In this document: positions 1-7,975 of the stretch, piece after piece
How positions within the stretch are numbered: the stretch's first letter is position 1
Layout: every line of letters begins with the position of its first letter
DNA from: an uncultured Schlesneria sp.
GTDB lineage: Bacteria > Planctomycetota > Planctomycetia > Planctomycetales > Planctomycetaceae
NCBI GenBank assembly: GCA_903871875.1
Contig: CAIQIR010000036.1
Span: 1 to 40,190, forward strand
DNA: 40,190 nt
Reading direction: 5' to 3'
Translations under genes and position numbers: made by a program
Notes under the pieces: generated by a model
Databases searched by the model: none
What the model saw: only the letters and a program-made list of their open reading frames with translations
Told to the model about the DNA's origin: nothing

Positions 1-116
1 CACTCACCGACCAGATCACTTGTTCTCACTACATCGCATCTGAAGAAAAAACATAGGCGTTTTTTGAAACTGTCCCACAAAAACAAGGCGTTTATTTTTT
101 GGAAAAGGCAACTTTT

Positions 117-839
117 TCACACTTCTGACGAAGTTGGGCTAACCGCCGTGTGTTCATGGGGCTCTTGCGCCTGCGACAGCGCAAATACGTTGTTGGCGGT
201 GATCACCACGAATTGAGCGGGATTGATTGCGTACACGCCTTCGCGCAAGATCGCTCGTTGGCGTCCGCGTTGTCCGCGTAACAAATCGTGTTCGTCCTTT
301 TTCACCAGCATCACTTGCTGACCGCCATCGGATTCAACGCGCTCGGCCGCGATCAATGCCGCTTGCGACGGGGCGAGAAATGCAGTGGCGTCTTGAAAGT
401 TGTTGCAAGGAGCAACTCGGCCGAGTGTTTGACTTGGCGATAGCGGTTCGCCGTCTCGTGCGTAGACGTATCCCATTTCGCTTTGCGGAATCGTGACCAG
501 TCGTACCTTGTGAATTCGATACTGCCATTTCCAATAGCCAAAATGCAGGCCACCGCGGAGGAGCCTGGCTTGATAGCCCGCTTCGCCGTTCAATGCGAGG
601 ATACATCCTTCGCTCAGCGATCCTTTGCCTGACCAAAGCTTCTCAACGACACCGACGCGGTTATGTGGGATGTATTTGACACAGAGCCAGGACAGAACCG
701 CGCCCAGGACAACGATGATGCCCAGAAGCACCCAAATGTTGGCCGCTAACAGCCAGTTCCCAAGTTCATTCAATGAGAGATCTGCAAACACGGCTTCGGC
801 CAACCCATGCAGCACGGGTACGACAACAACTTTTTTCAT
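117..839 (-). CDS. Short SPFH/flotillin-type N-terminal membrane protein
   Basis: 240 aa. A hydrophobic segment at about residues 33-54 is followed by a conserved block (IPHNRVGVVEKLWSGKG, the run from GYQARLLRGGLHFGYW to YRIHKVRLV, GYVYARDGEPL, GQRGRQRAILREGVYAINPA). I recognise this block from the start of bacterial SPFH-domain (flotillin/YqiK-like) scaffold proteins. Those proteins usually run to 500 aa or more; this one stops after about 240 aa, so the main SPFH core and the coiled-coil C-terminus are missing. The start is supported by AGGAAA eight bases before the ATG. It may be a truncated remnant or a stand-alone membrane-anchored version. The 116 bases after the stop show no continuation. 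The family call is from memory; the truncation is seen directly. Confidence 0.6.
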   Translation of the reverse strand: MKKVVVVPVLHGLAEAVFADLSLNELGNWLLAANIWVLLGIIVVLGAVLSWLCVKYIPHNRVGVVEKLWSGKGSLSEGCILALNGEAGYQARLLRGGLHFGYWKWQYRIHKVRLVTIPQSEMGYVYARDGEPLSPSQTLGRVAPCNNFQDATAFLAPSQAALIAAERVESDGGQQVMLVKKDEHDLLRGQRGRQRAILREGVYAINPAQFVVITANNVFALSQAQEPHEHTAVSPTSSEV

Positions 840-1439
840 GATGGTTTTCCTGTACGAGCAGCATCCTTGTCACCGGAATACGGATTCGAATTTCGCCGGA
901 GTATTTGGCGAGGACATTTTCGAACGTAACGCCTGCGGAGATTGCCTTGCACGGCCATCGTGATCGACGTTGCCTTCGGCAGCATACGGATCGCGATCTG
1001 CGAATTGCCCGGTAGGGAAAATCGTCTTGGCGTAGGTCTCACGCAGACGGGTTCAGGAGAGCTTCGCTCAATCCTGGCAGGTGGATGCCTTTCAACACAT
1101 GATCGAGATCACGCATCTCGATCGGCCTACGAGGTTAGCTGTCGGGCTGGAGCTTGAAAGTGCTCTGATGGAGAGGCGACGTCTGTCGCATTACATCTGC
1201 GCCCCGAAGGCGGCTCGATGTCGAGCCACCCGATTTGGTTCCCCCGTTCTCGCACGCATTGCGAGACTCAGCTTCATCGAGAGACATCGTAGCAGAGATA
1301 CGAGATCGATCTGCATGGAGGCGAACGGCGTGCCATCATCCCACGTCCTGCCCCGGCCTTCACTTACGTTTCTGTGAGGCCGCTCAATCGTTTGAGGTGG
1401 ACAGTTGGATTCTAAGAAAACGGCGAGGAAATCGACCTC
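840..1439. other. 600-bp stretch without a convincing gene
   Basis: No open frame here has protein-like composition, a ribosome binding site or a recognisable domain. It lies between the start of the SPFH-like gene and the end of mqnD, so it should hold the promoter of the former. One inverted repeat stands out (1101-1123). Confidence 0.5.
1101..1123. repeat. Inverted repeat, 9-bp arms
   Basis: GATCGAGAT and ATCTCGATC are perfect reverse complements separated by five bases (CACGC). It lies in the non-coding stretch upstream of the SPFH-like gene and could be a protein-binding site or a small RNA hairpin. No T-run follows on either strand, so it is not a typical terminator. Confidence 0.5.
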
Positions 1440-2282
1440 TCAGCCAATAAATTCCAATTGAACGGGATGAGGAATAATTTTCGCCTCGTAAGCTCGGTCA
1501 AGCAGCAGTCTCACCGCCTTTCGGCCTCGTTCGCCGAAATCGATCGTCCAGTCGTTGACGTACATTCCGACAAACTTGTCGGCCTGGCTGCGATCCAAGT
1601 CCCGACCAAACTGCAGGGCATAGGCCAACGCCTCGGCTCGATGATCAAGTGCGTATTGGATGCTTTGCTTCAGTAGGGCGGTGACATCGTCCATCGCCTT
1701 TCTACCAAGATCGCGACGAATGGCATTGCCCCCCAGTGGTAGAGGCAAACCGGTGTCTTTCATCCACCACTTTCCCAAATCTTCGATCAGGTGCAGCCCA
1801 TCATTCTGGTAGGTCAGTTGCCCCTCGTGAATGATCAAACCAGCATCGACCTTGCCCTCGCGCGTGACGGCGAGAATTTCGTCGAAAGGATAAAAGACGG
1901 GGGTGAAGTCATCTCCCAAAGCCAGCTTCAATGCGAGATAGGCCGTGGTCAATTTGCCGGGGATGGCAATTGTTTTGCCTCGAAAGTCGTTCAGGCTGCC
2001 GGGTTGCCGGGCCACAACCATCGGCCCGTAATTGTCGCCCATACTGCAGCCACAGGCACACAATGCATATTTGTCCGTGACATAGGCATAGCCATGCAGG
2101 CTGACGGCCGTTAGCTCAAGTTCTCCGCGAAACGCCCGATCATTCAGCGTTTGGATGTCCTGCAGCTGATGCGTGAACCGGTATGGACCCGTTTCGATCT
2201 TGTCGTTGGCGAGCGCGTGGAACATGAAAGCGTCGTCGGGATCGGGACTGTGGCCAACGCGAATGAGAGTCTTTTCGGACAT
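1440..2282 (-). CDS. mqnD: 1,4-dihydroxy-6-naphthoate synthase (MqnD)
   Basis: 280 aa, full length for the family. MqnD converts cyclic dehypoxanthinyl futalosine to 1,4-dihydroxy-6-naphthoate in the futalosine route to menaquinone, in the cytoplasm. The N-terminal signature GHSPDPDDAFMF (residues 10-21) is characteristic. So is the periplasmic-binding-protein-like fold with an IHEGQ motif whose His152 corresponds to the proposed catalytic His. Residues 78-86 (GCSMGDNYG) and 104-113 (TIAIPGKLTT) fit substrate-binding loops. No other mqn gene lies in the window, so the pathway genes are dispersed. No clear Shine-Dalgarno precedes the ATG, but the start matches the conserved family N-terminus. 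Confidence 0.93.
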   Translation of the reverse strand: MSEKTLIRVGHSPDPDDAFMFHALANDKIETGPYRFTHQLQDIQTLNDRAFRGELELTAVSLHGYAYVTDKYALCACGCSMGDNYGPMVVARQPGSLNDFRGKTIAIPGKLTTAYLALKLALGDDFTPVFYPFDEILAVTREGKVDAGLIIHEGQLTYQNDGLHLIEDLGKWWMKDTGLPLPLGGNAIRRDLGRKAMDDVTALLKQSIQYALDHRAEALAYALQFGRDLDRSQADKFVGMYVNDWTIDFGERGRKAVRLLLDRAYEAKIIPHPVQLEFIG

Positions 2283-2415
2283 GGATCAACATCTGGTCAA
2301 TGAGGACGGAATTTCGCGGAGCAATCTCCGCACTGCATCGTGTTCGAATCCTAGTGGGCAGGCGACACCATGACCACTCTACGCACCCGGTTCCGACCGA
2401 GATTTGAAAACTCTG

Positions 2416-3264
2416 CTACAGAATCTGGGCTCTTAGTCGCTGTAGCAGTGCCGCAGCGGTGCCGATATCTCGTCGTTGACGCTCACGATCGTGAGCGATT
2501 TCACGTTCAATTGTCAGCGGCCCCTGATATCCGATCGCCTTCAGGGTTTTCAGGTAGGTTTCCATTCCCACATCTCCTTCGCCCAGCGCGACCTCGCTAC
2601 CCCACTCCCTGCCGCGAAGAGATTCGGCGGCCCATTTGGCATCTTTGCAGTGCACACTGCGAACGAGATGTCCGACTTTTTGAAGAGCTTCGATGGGATT
2701 TCCGGTCCCGTACAGAATCATGTTGGCGGGATCGAAATTGATAAACAGATTCGATCGGTCGACGTCGTGAATGAATTCCAGCAAATGGTCGGCGGTTTCC
2801 TGGCCGGTTTCCAAGTGAAGTTTCTGGCCATGTTTCGCGACATGATCGAGCAAATCTCGGGTGATTTCGAGTAATCCTTTGTAACTGGAACCGGCGCGAT
2901 CGGTGGGTACGAAACCGATATGCATCCCCACCGTGTCACAGCCCAAGAGCTTCGTGAAGTCGGAAATCTCCTTCATTTCCTTCGCTCGTGCGGCCCGCGT
3001 CGCTTCGGGGACCAATCCCACAGTCCGTGCCGTCGTGGGAATATCGGCATAGCTTTCGCCATCGAACCCGCCGAAAACACAGGTCACGGTAATTCCCGCA
3101 TCACGGCATTGGCCAAGAAATTTATCGGCGGCCGCTTGGGTTCTCGTCCCCGCGTGGGGTGAATGGACCTGCACCGTCGGAATTCCCAAATCTTTGGCGA
3201 CATCCAGGTGAACTCCCAATCCGGCATCGACCGATGCGAAGACTCCAATTTGCCAAGGGGGCAT
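2416..3264 (-). CDS. Sugar phosphate isomerase/epimerase (AP-endonuclease-2 TIM barrel)
   Basis: 282 aa, a single xylose-isomerase-like TIM barrel. The metal-binding residues expected of this superfamily are visible: Glu152 (LHLETGQE), Asp178 (INFDPANM), His205 (SVHCKD) and Glu253 (LTIERE). Related enzymes isomerise or epimerise sugars or sugar acids using a divalent metal; the substrate cannot be read from sequence. There is no signal peptide, so it is probably cytoplasmic. GGAG about ten bases before the ATG supports the start. It is divergent from the FKBP cluster, and mqnD lies 133 bases beyond its stop on the same strand. The gap argues for a separate function rather than a shared pathway. 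Confidence 0.85.
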   Translation of the reverse strand: MPPWQIGVFASVDAGLGVHLDVAKDLGIPTVQVHSPHAGTRTQAAADKFLGQCRDAGITVTCVFGGFDGESYADIPTTARTVGLVPEATRAARAKEMKEISDFTKLLGCDTVGMHIGFVPTDRAGSSYKGLLEITRDLLDHVAKHGQKLHLETGQETADHLLEFIHDVDRSNLFINFDPANMILYGTGNPIEALQKVGHLVRSVHCKDAKWAAESLRGREWGSEVALGEGDVGMETYLKTLKAIGYQGPLTIEREIAHDRERQRRDIGTAAALLQRLRAQIL

Positions 3265-3441
3265 GATCTATGAACTCCAGGGTGGAAAATAAACGAGCTC
3301 TCACCGATGATACGCATGATTGGTGTGATCGGCCAGCGAACGTCCCGTCAGTGCGGGACTCATCGTTTTTCTCGATCCCGTGGGGGTCAGCCGTCAGGCC
3401 TGGATTGAATGCCGATTTCGATATCCCGCAATCCTTTGCGA

Positions 3442-3975
3442 ATGAAATACCTACTCACGATGAACCGCTATTGGACCGTTTTTCTTCTTGTGGTGACGAT
3501 TGGTTGTGGCTCGCCGCCCCCACCACCTCCCCCGGTTGTTCTGCCGAAGGATACGATCCGGGTTGAGCCGGGGCCGATTGATGCAGATGCACCTGAGGAA
3601 TTCACGACGGCCGAAAGCGGCTTGAAGTATCGAATTCGTCGAAAGTCGGATGGGAAAAAGCCGACGCCAGCGGATCTTGTCAGAGTTCATTATCGAGGCC
3701 AGTTTGATGACGGCACGATCTTTGATTCGTCGTATGGCAGGACCGGCAGTGCTGCCATGTTGCCATTGAACGCCGTCGTCAAAGGTTGGGCTGAAGGATT
3801 GCAACTGATTGGTGAGGGCGGGATGATCGAACTTGAGATTCCGCCTGAGCTTGGCTACGGAGCCGCCGGTTTTTCCAGCATCCCGCCGAACTCGACACTG
3901 CATTTCCTTGTCGAACTACTGGAGGTGAAACCTTCCGTCGACGTGCAACAACCACTCGAAGTCAAACCACAATAA
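3442..3975 (+). CDS. FKBP-type peptidyl-prolyl isomerase, lipoprotein, single domain (first of three)
   Basis: About 177 aa from the ATG at 3442. The frame is open from 3409, and 3460 is another possible ATG; none has a clear Shine-Dalgarno. The N-terminus is a lipoprotein signal with lipobox VTIGC (Cys22), followed by a proline run. A linker (EPGPIDADAPEEFTT) leads into one FKBP domain (GLKYRIRRKSDGKKP to LHFLVELLEVK). FKBPs catalyse cis-trans isomerisation of X-Pro bonds; this one would act outside the cytoplasmic membrane. Several pocket residues are kept (VHYRG, IFDSSY, GWAEG, ELGYG). The usual FPLxxVIPGW stretch is LPLNAVVKGW here, so activity may be altered. The next gene, another FKBP, begins 58 bases later. 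Confidence 0.85.
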   Translation: MKYLLTMNRYWTVFLLVVTIGCGSPPPPPPPVVLPKDTIRVEPGPIDADAPEEFTTAESGLKYRIRRKSDGKKPTPADLVRVHYRGQFDDGTIFDSSYGRTGSAAMLPLNAVVKGWAEGLQLIGEGGMIELEIPPELGYGAAGFSSIPPNSTLHFLVELLEVKPSVDVQQPLEVKPQ

Positions 3976-4033
3976 ACTCGAAAGGTGTGCCGATTGGCCG
4001 CCTGAATCCCCAGTCCCTTGTTTCGAGGCTTTG

Positions 4034-4885
4034 ATGAACTACCGCAAGATTCTATTGGCGAGTCTGCTCAGCATGCTCGTATTCTCCTCAGAAAGTTTGC
4101 CCATGCTGCACGCTGCCGACAAAAACGCTTCAGAACCCGGTCCGTCCGACAAAGATGCTCCCAAGGAGTTCACCACCACGAAAAGTGGCCTGAAATACCG
4201 GATTCTCCGGAAATCGGATGACCTGAAACCCGAGGCCCGCGACAAGGTGAAAGTCCATTACAAAGGCTGGCTGGACGGCGGTAAAGTCTTCGACAGCTCG
4301 TACGAACGAGGGGAACCAATTGAATTCCCGTTGGATAGGGTGATTCCCGGTTGGACCGAAGGTATGCAGTACGTCGGCAAGGGGGGCATGGTCGAGCTTG
4401 AGATTCCCTACAAATTGGGATACGGCGTCCAAGGTTCACCGCCGACGATTCCTGGCAAATCGACGTTGCACTTCATCGTGGAATTGCTCGATGTGACTCC
4501 CGGTCCTAAACCGGTGGAACCCGGACAAGTCGACGCCGATGCCCCCGAGAAGTTTACGACCACGAAAAGCGGTCTGAAATACCGAATCCGCCGTAAATCC
4601 GACGGCAAAAAGGCGGCTGCCAGCAGCACCGTCAAAGTCCACTACAAAGGCTGGCTGGACAGTGGCGACACCTTCGACAGTTCGTATGATCGCGGCGAAC
4701 CGATTTCGTTTCCGCTTCGACGGGTCATCCCGGGCTGGACGGAAGGGATGCAATTGGTCGGACAAGGTGGCATGATTGAACTAGAGGTTCCCTACGAACT
4801 TGGTTACGGCAAAGAAGGCCGGCCGCCAGTCATTCCCCCCGAGGCCACACTGCACTTTTTAGTAGAATTGCTCGAAGTGAAGTGA
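4034..4885 (+). CDS. Secreted FKBP-type peptidyl-prolyl isomerase with two tandem domains
   Basis: 283 aa from the ATG at 4034, preceded by GAGG at 4025-4028; an in-frame TTG directly before it is less likely. The signal peptide ends near LPMLHAA (residue 27-28). Two FKBP domains follow, roughly residues 50-153 and 178-283. Each is introduced by the same linker (EPGPSDKDAPKEFTTTKSG and EPGQVDADAPEKFTTTKSG). Both keep the canonical pocket: VHYKGWLD, VFDSSY or TFDSSY, FPLxRVIPGWTEGM, LGYG, LHF. This looks like an internal duplication of the unit also found in the flanking genes. It likely works as a periplasmic folding helper. The next FKBP gene starts one base after this stop, which implies co-translation. 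Confidence 0.88.
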   Translation: MNYRKILLASLLSMLVFSSESLPMLHAADKNASEPGPSDKDAPKEFTTTKSGLKYRILRKSDDLKPEARDKVKVHYKGWLDGGKVFDSSYERGEPIEFPLDRVIPGWTEGMQYVGKGGMVELEIPYKLGYGVQGSPPTIPGKSTLHFIVELLDVTPGPKPVEPGQVDADAPEKFTTTKSGLKYRIRRKSDGKKAAASSTVKVHYKGWLDSGDTFDSSYDRGEPISFPLRRVIPGWTEGMQLVGQGGMIELEVPYELGYGKEGRPPVIPPEATLHFLVELLEVK

Positions 4886-4886
4886 T

Positions 4887-5354
4887 ATGCCCGCGTTCCT
4901 GAATCGAATTGGTGTGTTCCTGGTCCTCGCAGCTCTAATGGGCTGCGAAGGACCACCTTCGTCTGGTGGAAACGCCGTCCGCAATAAACCGGGTCCAGTC
5001 GATCCAGATGCTCCCGAAGAGTTCACCACGACGGCCAGTGGCTTGAAATACCGGATTCGTCGAAAATCCGATGGCAAGAGGCCTACGGTCGACAATACGG
5101 TTAAGGTCCACTATGTGGGCTGGTTTGATGGCGGTCGAGCCTTTGATGGTTCTTATAAACGCGGTGAACCGGTCAAATTTCCTCTGAGATCTGTCATTCC
5201 CGGCTGGACTGAGGGATTGCAGCTGATTGGCGAAGGCGGGATGATCGAATTGGAGGTTCCCTATGAACTCGGCTATGGGGAAAAGGGCCAGTTACCAACG
5301 ATTCCGCCCAAAGCCACGCTGCACTTTTTGATCGAATTGTTCCAAGTAAAGTGA
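4887..5354 (+). CDS. FKBP-type peptidyl-prolyl isomerase, lipoprotein, single domain (third of three)
   Basis: 155 aa. Lipoprotein signal peptide with lipobox ALMGC (Cys20), then the shared linker (KPGPVDPDAPEEFTTTASG) and one FKBP domain. The canonical pocket residues are present (VHYVGWFDGG, AFDGSY, FPLRSVIPGWTEG, ELGYG, LHFLIELFQVK); DSS is DGS here. Only one base separates it from the stop of the two-domain FKBP gene, and leuD begins 35 bases after its own stop. All four genes are therefore probably one transcript. The protein is presumably anchored to a membrane facing the periplasm. Confidence 0.88.
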   Translation: MPAFLNRIGVFLVLAALMGCEGPPSSGGNAVRNKPGPVDPDAPEEFTTTASGLKYRIRRKSDGKRPTVDNTVKVHYVGWFDGGRAFDGSYKRGEPVKFPLRSVIPGWTEGLQLIGEGGMIELEVPYELGYGEKGQLPTIPPKATLHFLIELFQVK

Positions 5355-5389
5355 TCGAGATTTTTAGAGATTGTTGACGAGAAATCATT

Positions 5390-5983
5390 ATGCATAACAT
5401 CACACAGATTGAGGGAACCGGGGTTCCCTTGTTGCTGGACGACATCGACACCGATCGCATTATTCCGGCTCGATTTCTGCGCTGTGTCACTTTTGATGGA
5501 CTGGGCGAACATTCATTTGAAGATGATCGTCTACAGGACAAAAAACACCCATTTGATGACGCCCGTTTCAAACAGGGGGCGGTACTCATTGCCGGCCGAA
5601 ATTTTGGGTGTGGTTCGTCGCGCGAACATGCTCCGCAAGCGTTGATGCGCTGGGGAATCAAAGCGATCGTGGCGGAATCTTTCGCCGAGATCTTCTTTGG
5701 GAATTGCACGACACTGGGCATTCCCTGCGTTGCGGCATCTCGTACGGATTTGGACCGACTGGCTCAAGCGGTACTCGCCGATCCAAAACTTTCGATCACC
5801 GTGGACCTGATGGCAAAACAAGTGCGAGCGGGCGAGATCGTTTGCCCGGTCACCATCTTAGAGAGCGCTCGATCATCGCTGACCACCGGGAATTGGGATT
5901 TCCTTGGCCAGTTGCTCGAGGGGACGGCTGCGGTGAAAGAAACCGCCAGTCATCTGCCCTATATGTCGGGATTTAAAGCCTGA
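5390..5983 (+). CDS. leuD: 3-isopropylmalate dehydratase small subunit (LeuD)
   Basis: 197 aa, normal length. LeuD is the swivel-domain subunit that pairs with the Fe-S large subunit LeuC to isomerise 2- to 3-isopropylmalate in leucine synthesis. Recognisable motifs are [14 protein letters not shown] near the N-terminus and [15 protein letters not shown] (about residues 69-83), which shapes the substrate pocket, followed by [14 protein letters not shown]. No leuC is in the window. The gene sits 35 bases after the FKBP cluster and its 3' end is only three bases from a convergent tRNA-Leu gene. Confidence 0.95.
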   Translation: MHNITQIEGTGVPLLLDDIDTDRIIPARFLRCVTFDGLGEHSFEDDRLQDKKHPFDDARFKQGAVLIAGRNFGCGSSREHAPQALMRWGIKAIVAESFAEIFFGNCTTLGIPCVAASRTDLDRLAQAVLADPKLSITVDLMAKQVRAGEIVCPVTILESARSSLTTGNWDFLGQLLEGTAAVKETASHLPYMSGFKA

Positions 5984-5986
5984 AAT

Positions 5987-6070
5987 TGCGAGAGGGGGGA
6001 GTCGAACCCCCACACCGATTAAGGTACTGGATCCTAAGTCCAGCGCGTCTGCCAGTTTCGCCACTCTCGC
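5987..6070 (-). tRNA. tRNA-Leu (anticodon UAG)
   Basis: Read on the minus strand this forms a full class II cloverleaf of 84 nt including discriminator A73. The acceptor arms GCGAGAG/CTCTCGC pair perfectly. The anticodon arm CTGGA-CTTAGGA-TCCAG gives anticodon TAG. A long variable arm (about 15 nt) is typical of Leu. The T arm GGGGG-TTCGACT-CCCCC is perfect. CCA is not encoded. It is tail-to-tail with leuD, three bases away. Confidence 0.97.
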
Positions 6071-6178
6071 GAGATCGCGATTCTAGCAGCGAGGACGGAT
6101 CCGCGGCAAACGCACGGCGTGGATCGATTCAGGACTCATCCGTCTGGAGTCGAACCTCGCCACGCCGGAGTTTTGTTG

Positions 6179-7303
6179 ATGCCGCCAAACCCCGCAATTT
6201 CGCTGCCCTATTTGACCGCTGAACTGGCTGGCATCGGAGGGCGGCTGAAAGATCAGCCGGAAGATTTTGTTGTCGAAGAAATTCCGGCGTATGAACCCTC
6301 GGGTTCGGGTGAACACCTTTATCTCTGGATTGAAAAGCGAGATCTCCCCCACGATGTGCTGCTGCGGCGTCTGTCCAAAGTCTTAGACGTTTCTCAGAAC
6401 GACATCGGCGCGGCGGGGATCAAGGATCGGCGCGCGGTCACCCGACAATATGTCTCCGTACCCGGCAAGTGCGCCCCGCGAGTCGGAGAACTGGATTCCG
6501 ACGAGTTCCGTGTATTACGAGCCGTTCCGCACGTCAACAAATTGCGAACCGGGCATCTTCGTGGAAATCGATTTGTCATCATCGTTCGCGACGTGGTGGC
6601 TGATGCGGAAAGTCGTACGTTCGCGATTGCGAACGCACTGCGTAAAACCGGCTTTCTGAATTATTACGGCGAGCAGCGTTTCGGAAACGAGGGACAGACG
6701 CTGGCTTTAGGGCACGATTTGCTGGCCGGGCGAAAATCGCCGCGTGACATTCCTTATTCCAAGCGAAAATTCCTGTTGCGACTGGCGCTTTCGTCTGTGC
6801 AATCGGAATTATTCAATCAGGCCCTGGCTCTGCGGCTGCATGAAGGTTTGTTGCAGACCGTCTGTCTTGGCGATGTGATGGAAGTGATTGAATCGGGTGG
6901 AAAATTTGTGGTCGATGATGTTGCCAGGGAACAATCGCGATGGGACGAAGGCTTGCTCGCGATCACTGGGCCGATGTTCGGTGTGCAAATGCTGACACCG
7001 TTAGGGGCGCCGGCCGAGAGCGAAGCCCGGTTGCTGAATGATTCGGGACTGAAACTGACCGATTTCGCCAAGTACGCTCAACTCCTGTCGGGGGCGCGTC
7101 GTGCACTGACAGTTCGTCCTGGCGAATTCGCGACGGCCGCGATCGACGACGGGATGCGATTTGAATTCTCTCTGCCGACGGGTACCTACGCGACGATGTT
7201 ACTTCGTGAGTTTCAGAAGACCGATGAGCAGCGTGCTGCCGACCCATCAACGGCCGAGTTCAGCAGTTCCGCTGGCGATGATGGCAACTCCGAAACCGCA
7301 TAA
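6179..7303 (+). CDS. truD: tRNA pseudouridine synthase D (TruD)
   Basis: 374 aa from the ATG at 6179, which follows a GGAG. An upstream GTG at 6119 is in frame but the extra residues are not family-like. TruD makes pseudouridine 13 in several tRNAs. The N-terminal motif KDQPEDFVVEEIP and the catalytic segment GAAGIKDRRAVTRQYVSV, whose Asp should be the nucleophile, are clear. So are LRGNRFVI and the GFLNYYGEQRFG motif of the TruD insertion region. The protein is cytoplasmic. It is followed after 19 bases by the CYTH gene, likely co-transcribed. Confidence 0.95.
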   Translation: MPPNPAISLPYLTAELAGIGGRLKDQPEDFVVEEIPAYEPSGSGEHLYLWIEKRDLPHDVLLRRLSKVLDVSQNDIGAAGIKDRRAVTRQYVSVPGKCAPRVGELDSDEFRVLRAVPHVNKLRTGHLRGNRFVIIVRDVVADAESRTFAIANALRKTGFLNYYGEQRFGNEGQTLALGHDLLAGRKSPRDIPYSKRKFLLRLALSSVQSELFNQALALRLHEGLLQTVCLGDVMEVIESGGKFVVDDVAREQSRWDEGLLAITGPMFGVQMLTPLGAPAESEARLLNDSGLKLTDFAKYAQLLSGARRALTVRPGEFATAAIDDGMRFEFSLPTGTYATMLLREFQKTDEQRAADPSTAEFSSSAGDDGNSETA

Positions 7304-7322
7304 TGGTGTGGGGCGTGGAAAC

Positions 7323-7886
7323 ATGAAATACGAAGTCGAACTCAAATTCCGACTCGAGCAATTTCACTCGGTGGAAGCCGTTCTGCAGCGTCTGGGCGCG
7401 ACTGAGAAGTCCGTGGTTTCGCATGTCGACCGTTATTTCAATCATCCGTCGCGAGACTTTCGATCAACGGATGAAGCGTTTCGAATTCGATCCGTTGGCG
7501 AAGACAATTGCGTGACCTACAAAGGAGCTGTGATCGGTACGGTGGCAAAGACTCGGCATGAGGTCGAAGTGGCGTTCGCCAGCGGAATCGAGGCCGTGCA
7601 GCGGCTGGATGAGATTGTCAGATTGCTGGGATTTCGCCCTGTTCGAGAAGTTCGAAAAAACCGCCGGAATTTCACCCTGAATTGGAATGATCGTGTGTAT
7701 GAGCTGGCACTCGACGACGTTCCTGGTTTGGGACGCTTTCTTGAGATCGAATTGATCGCGGAAAATGACGACCGGAAGCAGGCGGAAGAGGATGTTTGGA
7801 AGTTGGCTCGAACCCTTGGATTGTCTACCGCCGAACCTCGCTCGTATCTGGATATGTTAGTGGAGCTGGATGATGAACCGCGTTAA
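7323..7886 (+). CDS. CYTH domain protein (class IV adenylate cyclase / triphosphatase-like)
   Basis: 187 aa from the ATG at 7323; a longer open frame begins inside truD but the extra part is truD shadow. The protein starts MKYEVELKFRL, the ExExK signature of the CYTH triphosphate-tunnel fold. It also has DRYFNHPSRDF, an EAFRIRS strand, TYKG, a KTRHEVEVAF strand and FLEIELIAE. Such proteins hydrolyse triphosphates (thiamine triphosphate, polyphosphate) or make cAMP in the CyaB type; which reaction applies here cannot be told. It lies between truD and a YggS homolog. Confidence 0.88.
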   Translation: MKYEVELKFRLEQFHSVEAVLQRLGATEKSVVSHVDRYFNHPSRDFRSTDEAFRIRSVGEDNCVTYKGAVIGTVAKTRHEVEVAFASGIEAVQRLDEIVRLLGFRPVREVRKNRRNFTLNWNDRVYELALDDVPGLGRFLEIELIAENDDRKQAEEDVWKLARTLGLSTAEPRSYLDMLVELDDEPR

Positions 7887-7975
7887 CGTGCTGATGCCGT
7901 GAGATTCGATTTCGATTCGACTTATTATCCGTTGTGCCCGTTCTCTGACGCTATTTTTCGGAGCCATTCACCGAG

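Noticed and set aside
2330-2372. TTCGAATCC followed by a CACCA-like end, suggestive of a tRNA 3' half
   Set aside because: The T-stem does not pair and there is no matching acceptor or anticodon arm upstream.
7161-7322. Longer start for the CYTH protein inside truD
   Set aside because: The extra residues are the shadow of truD; the ATG at 7323 gives the conserved ExExK N-terminus.
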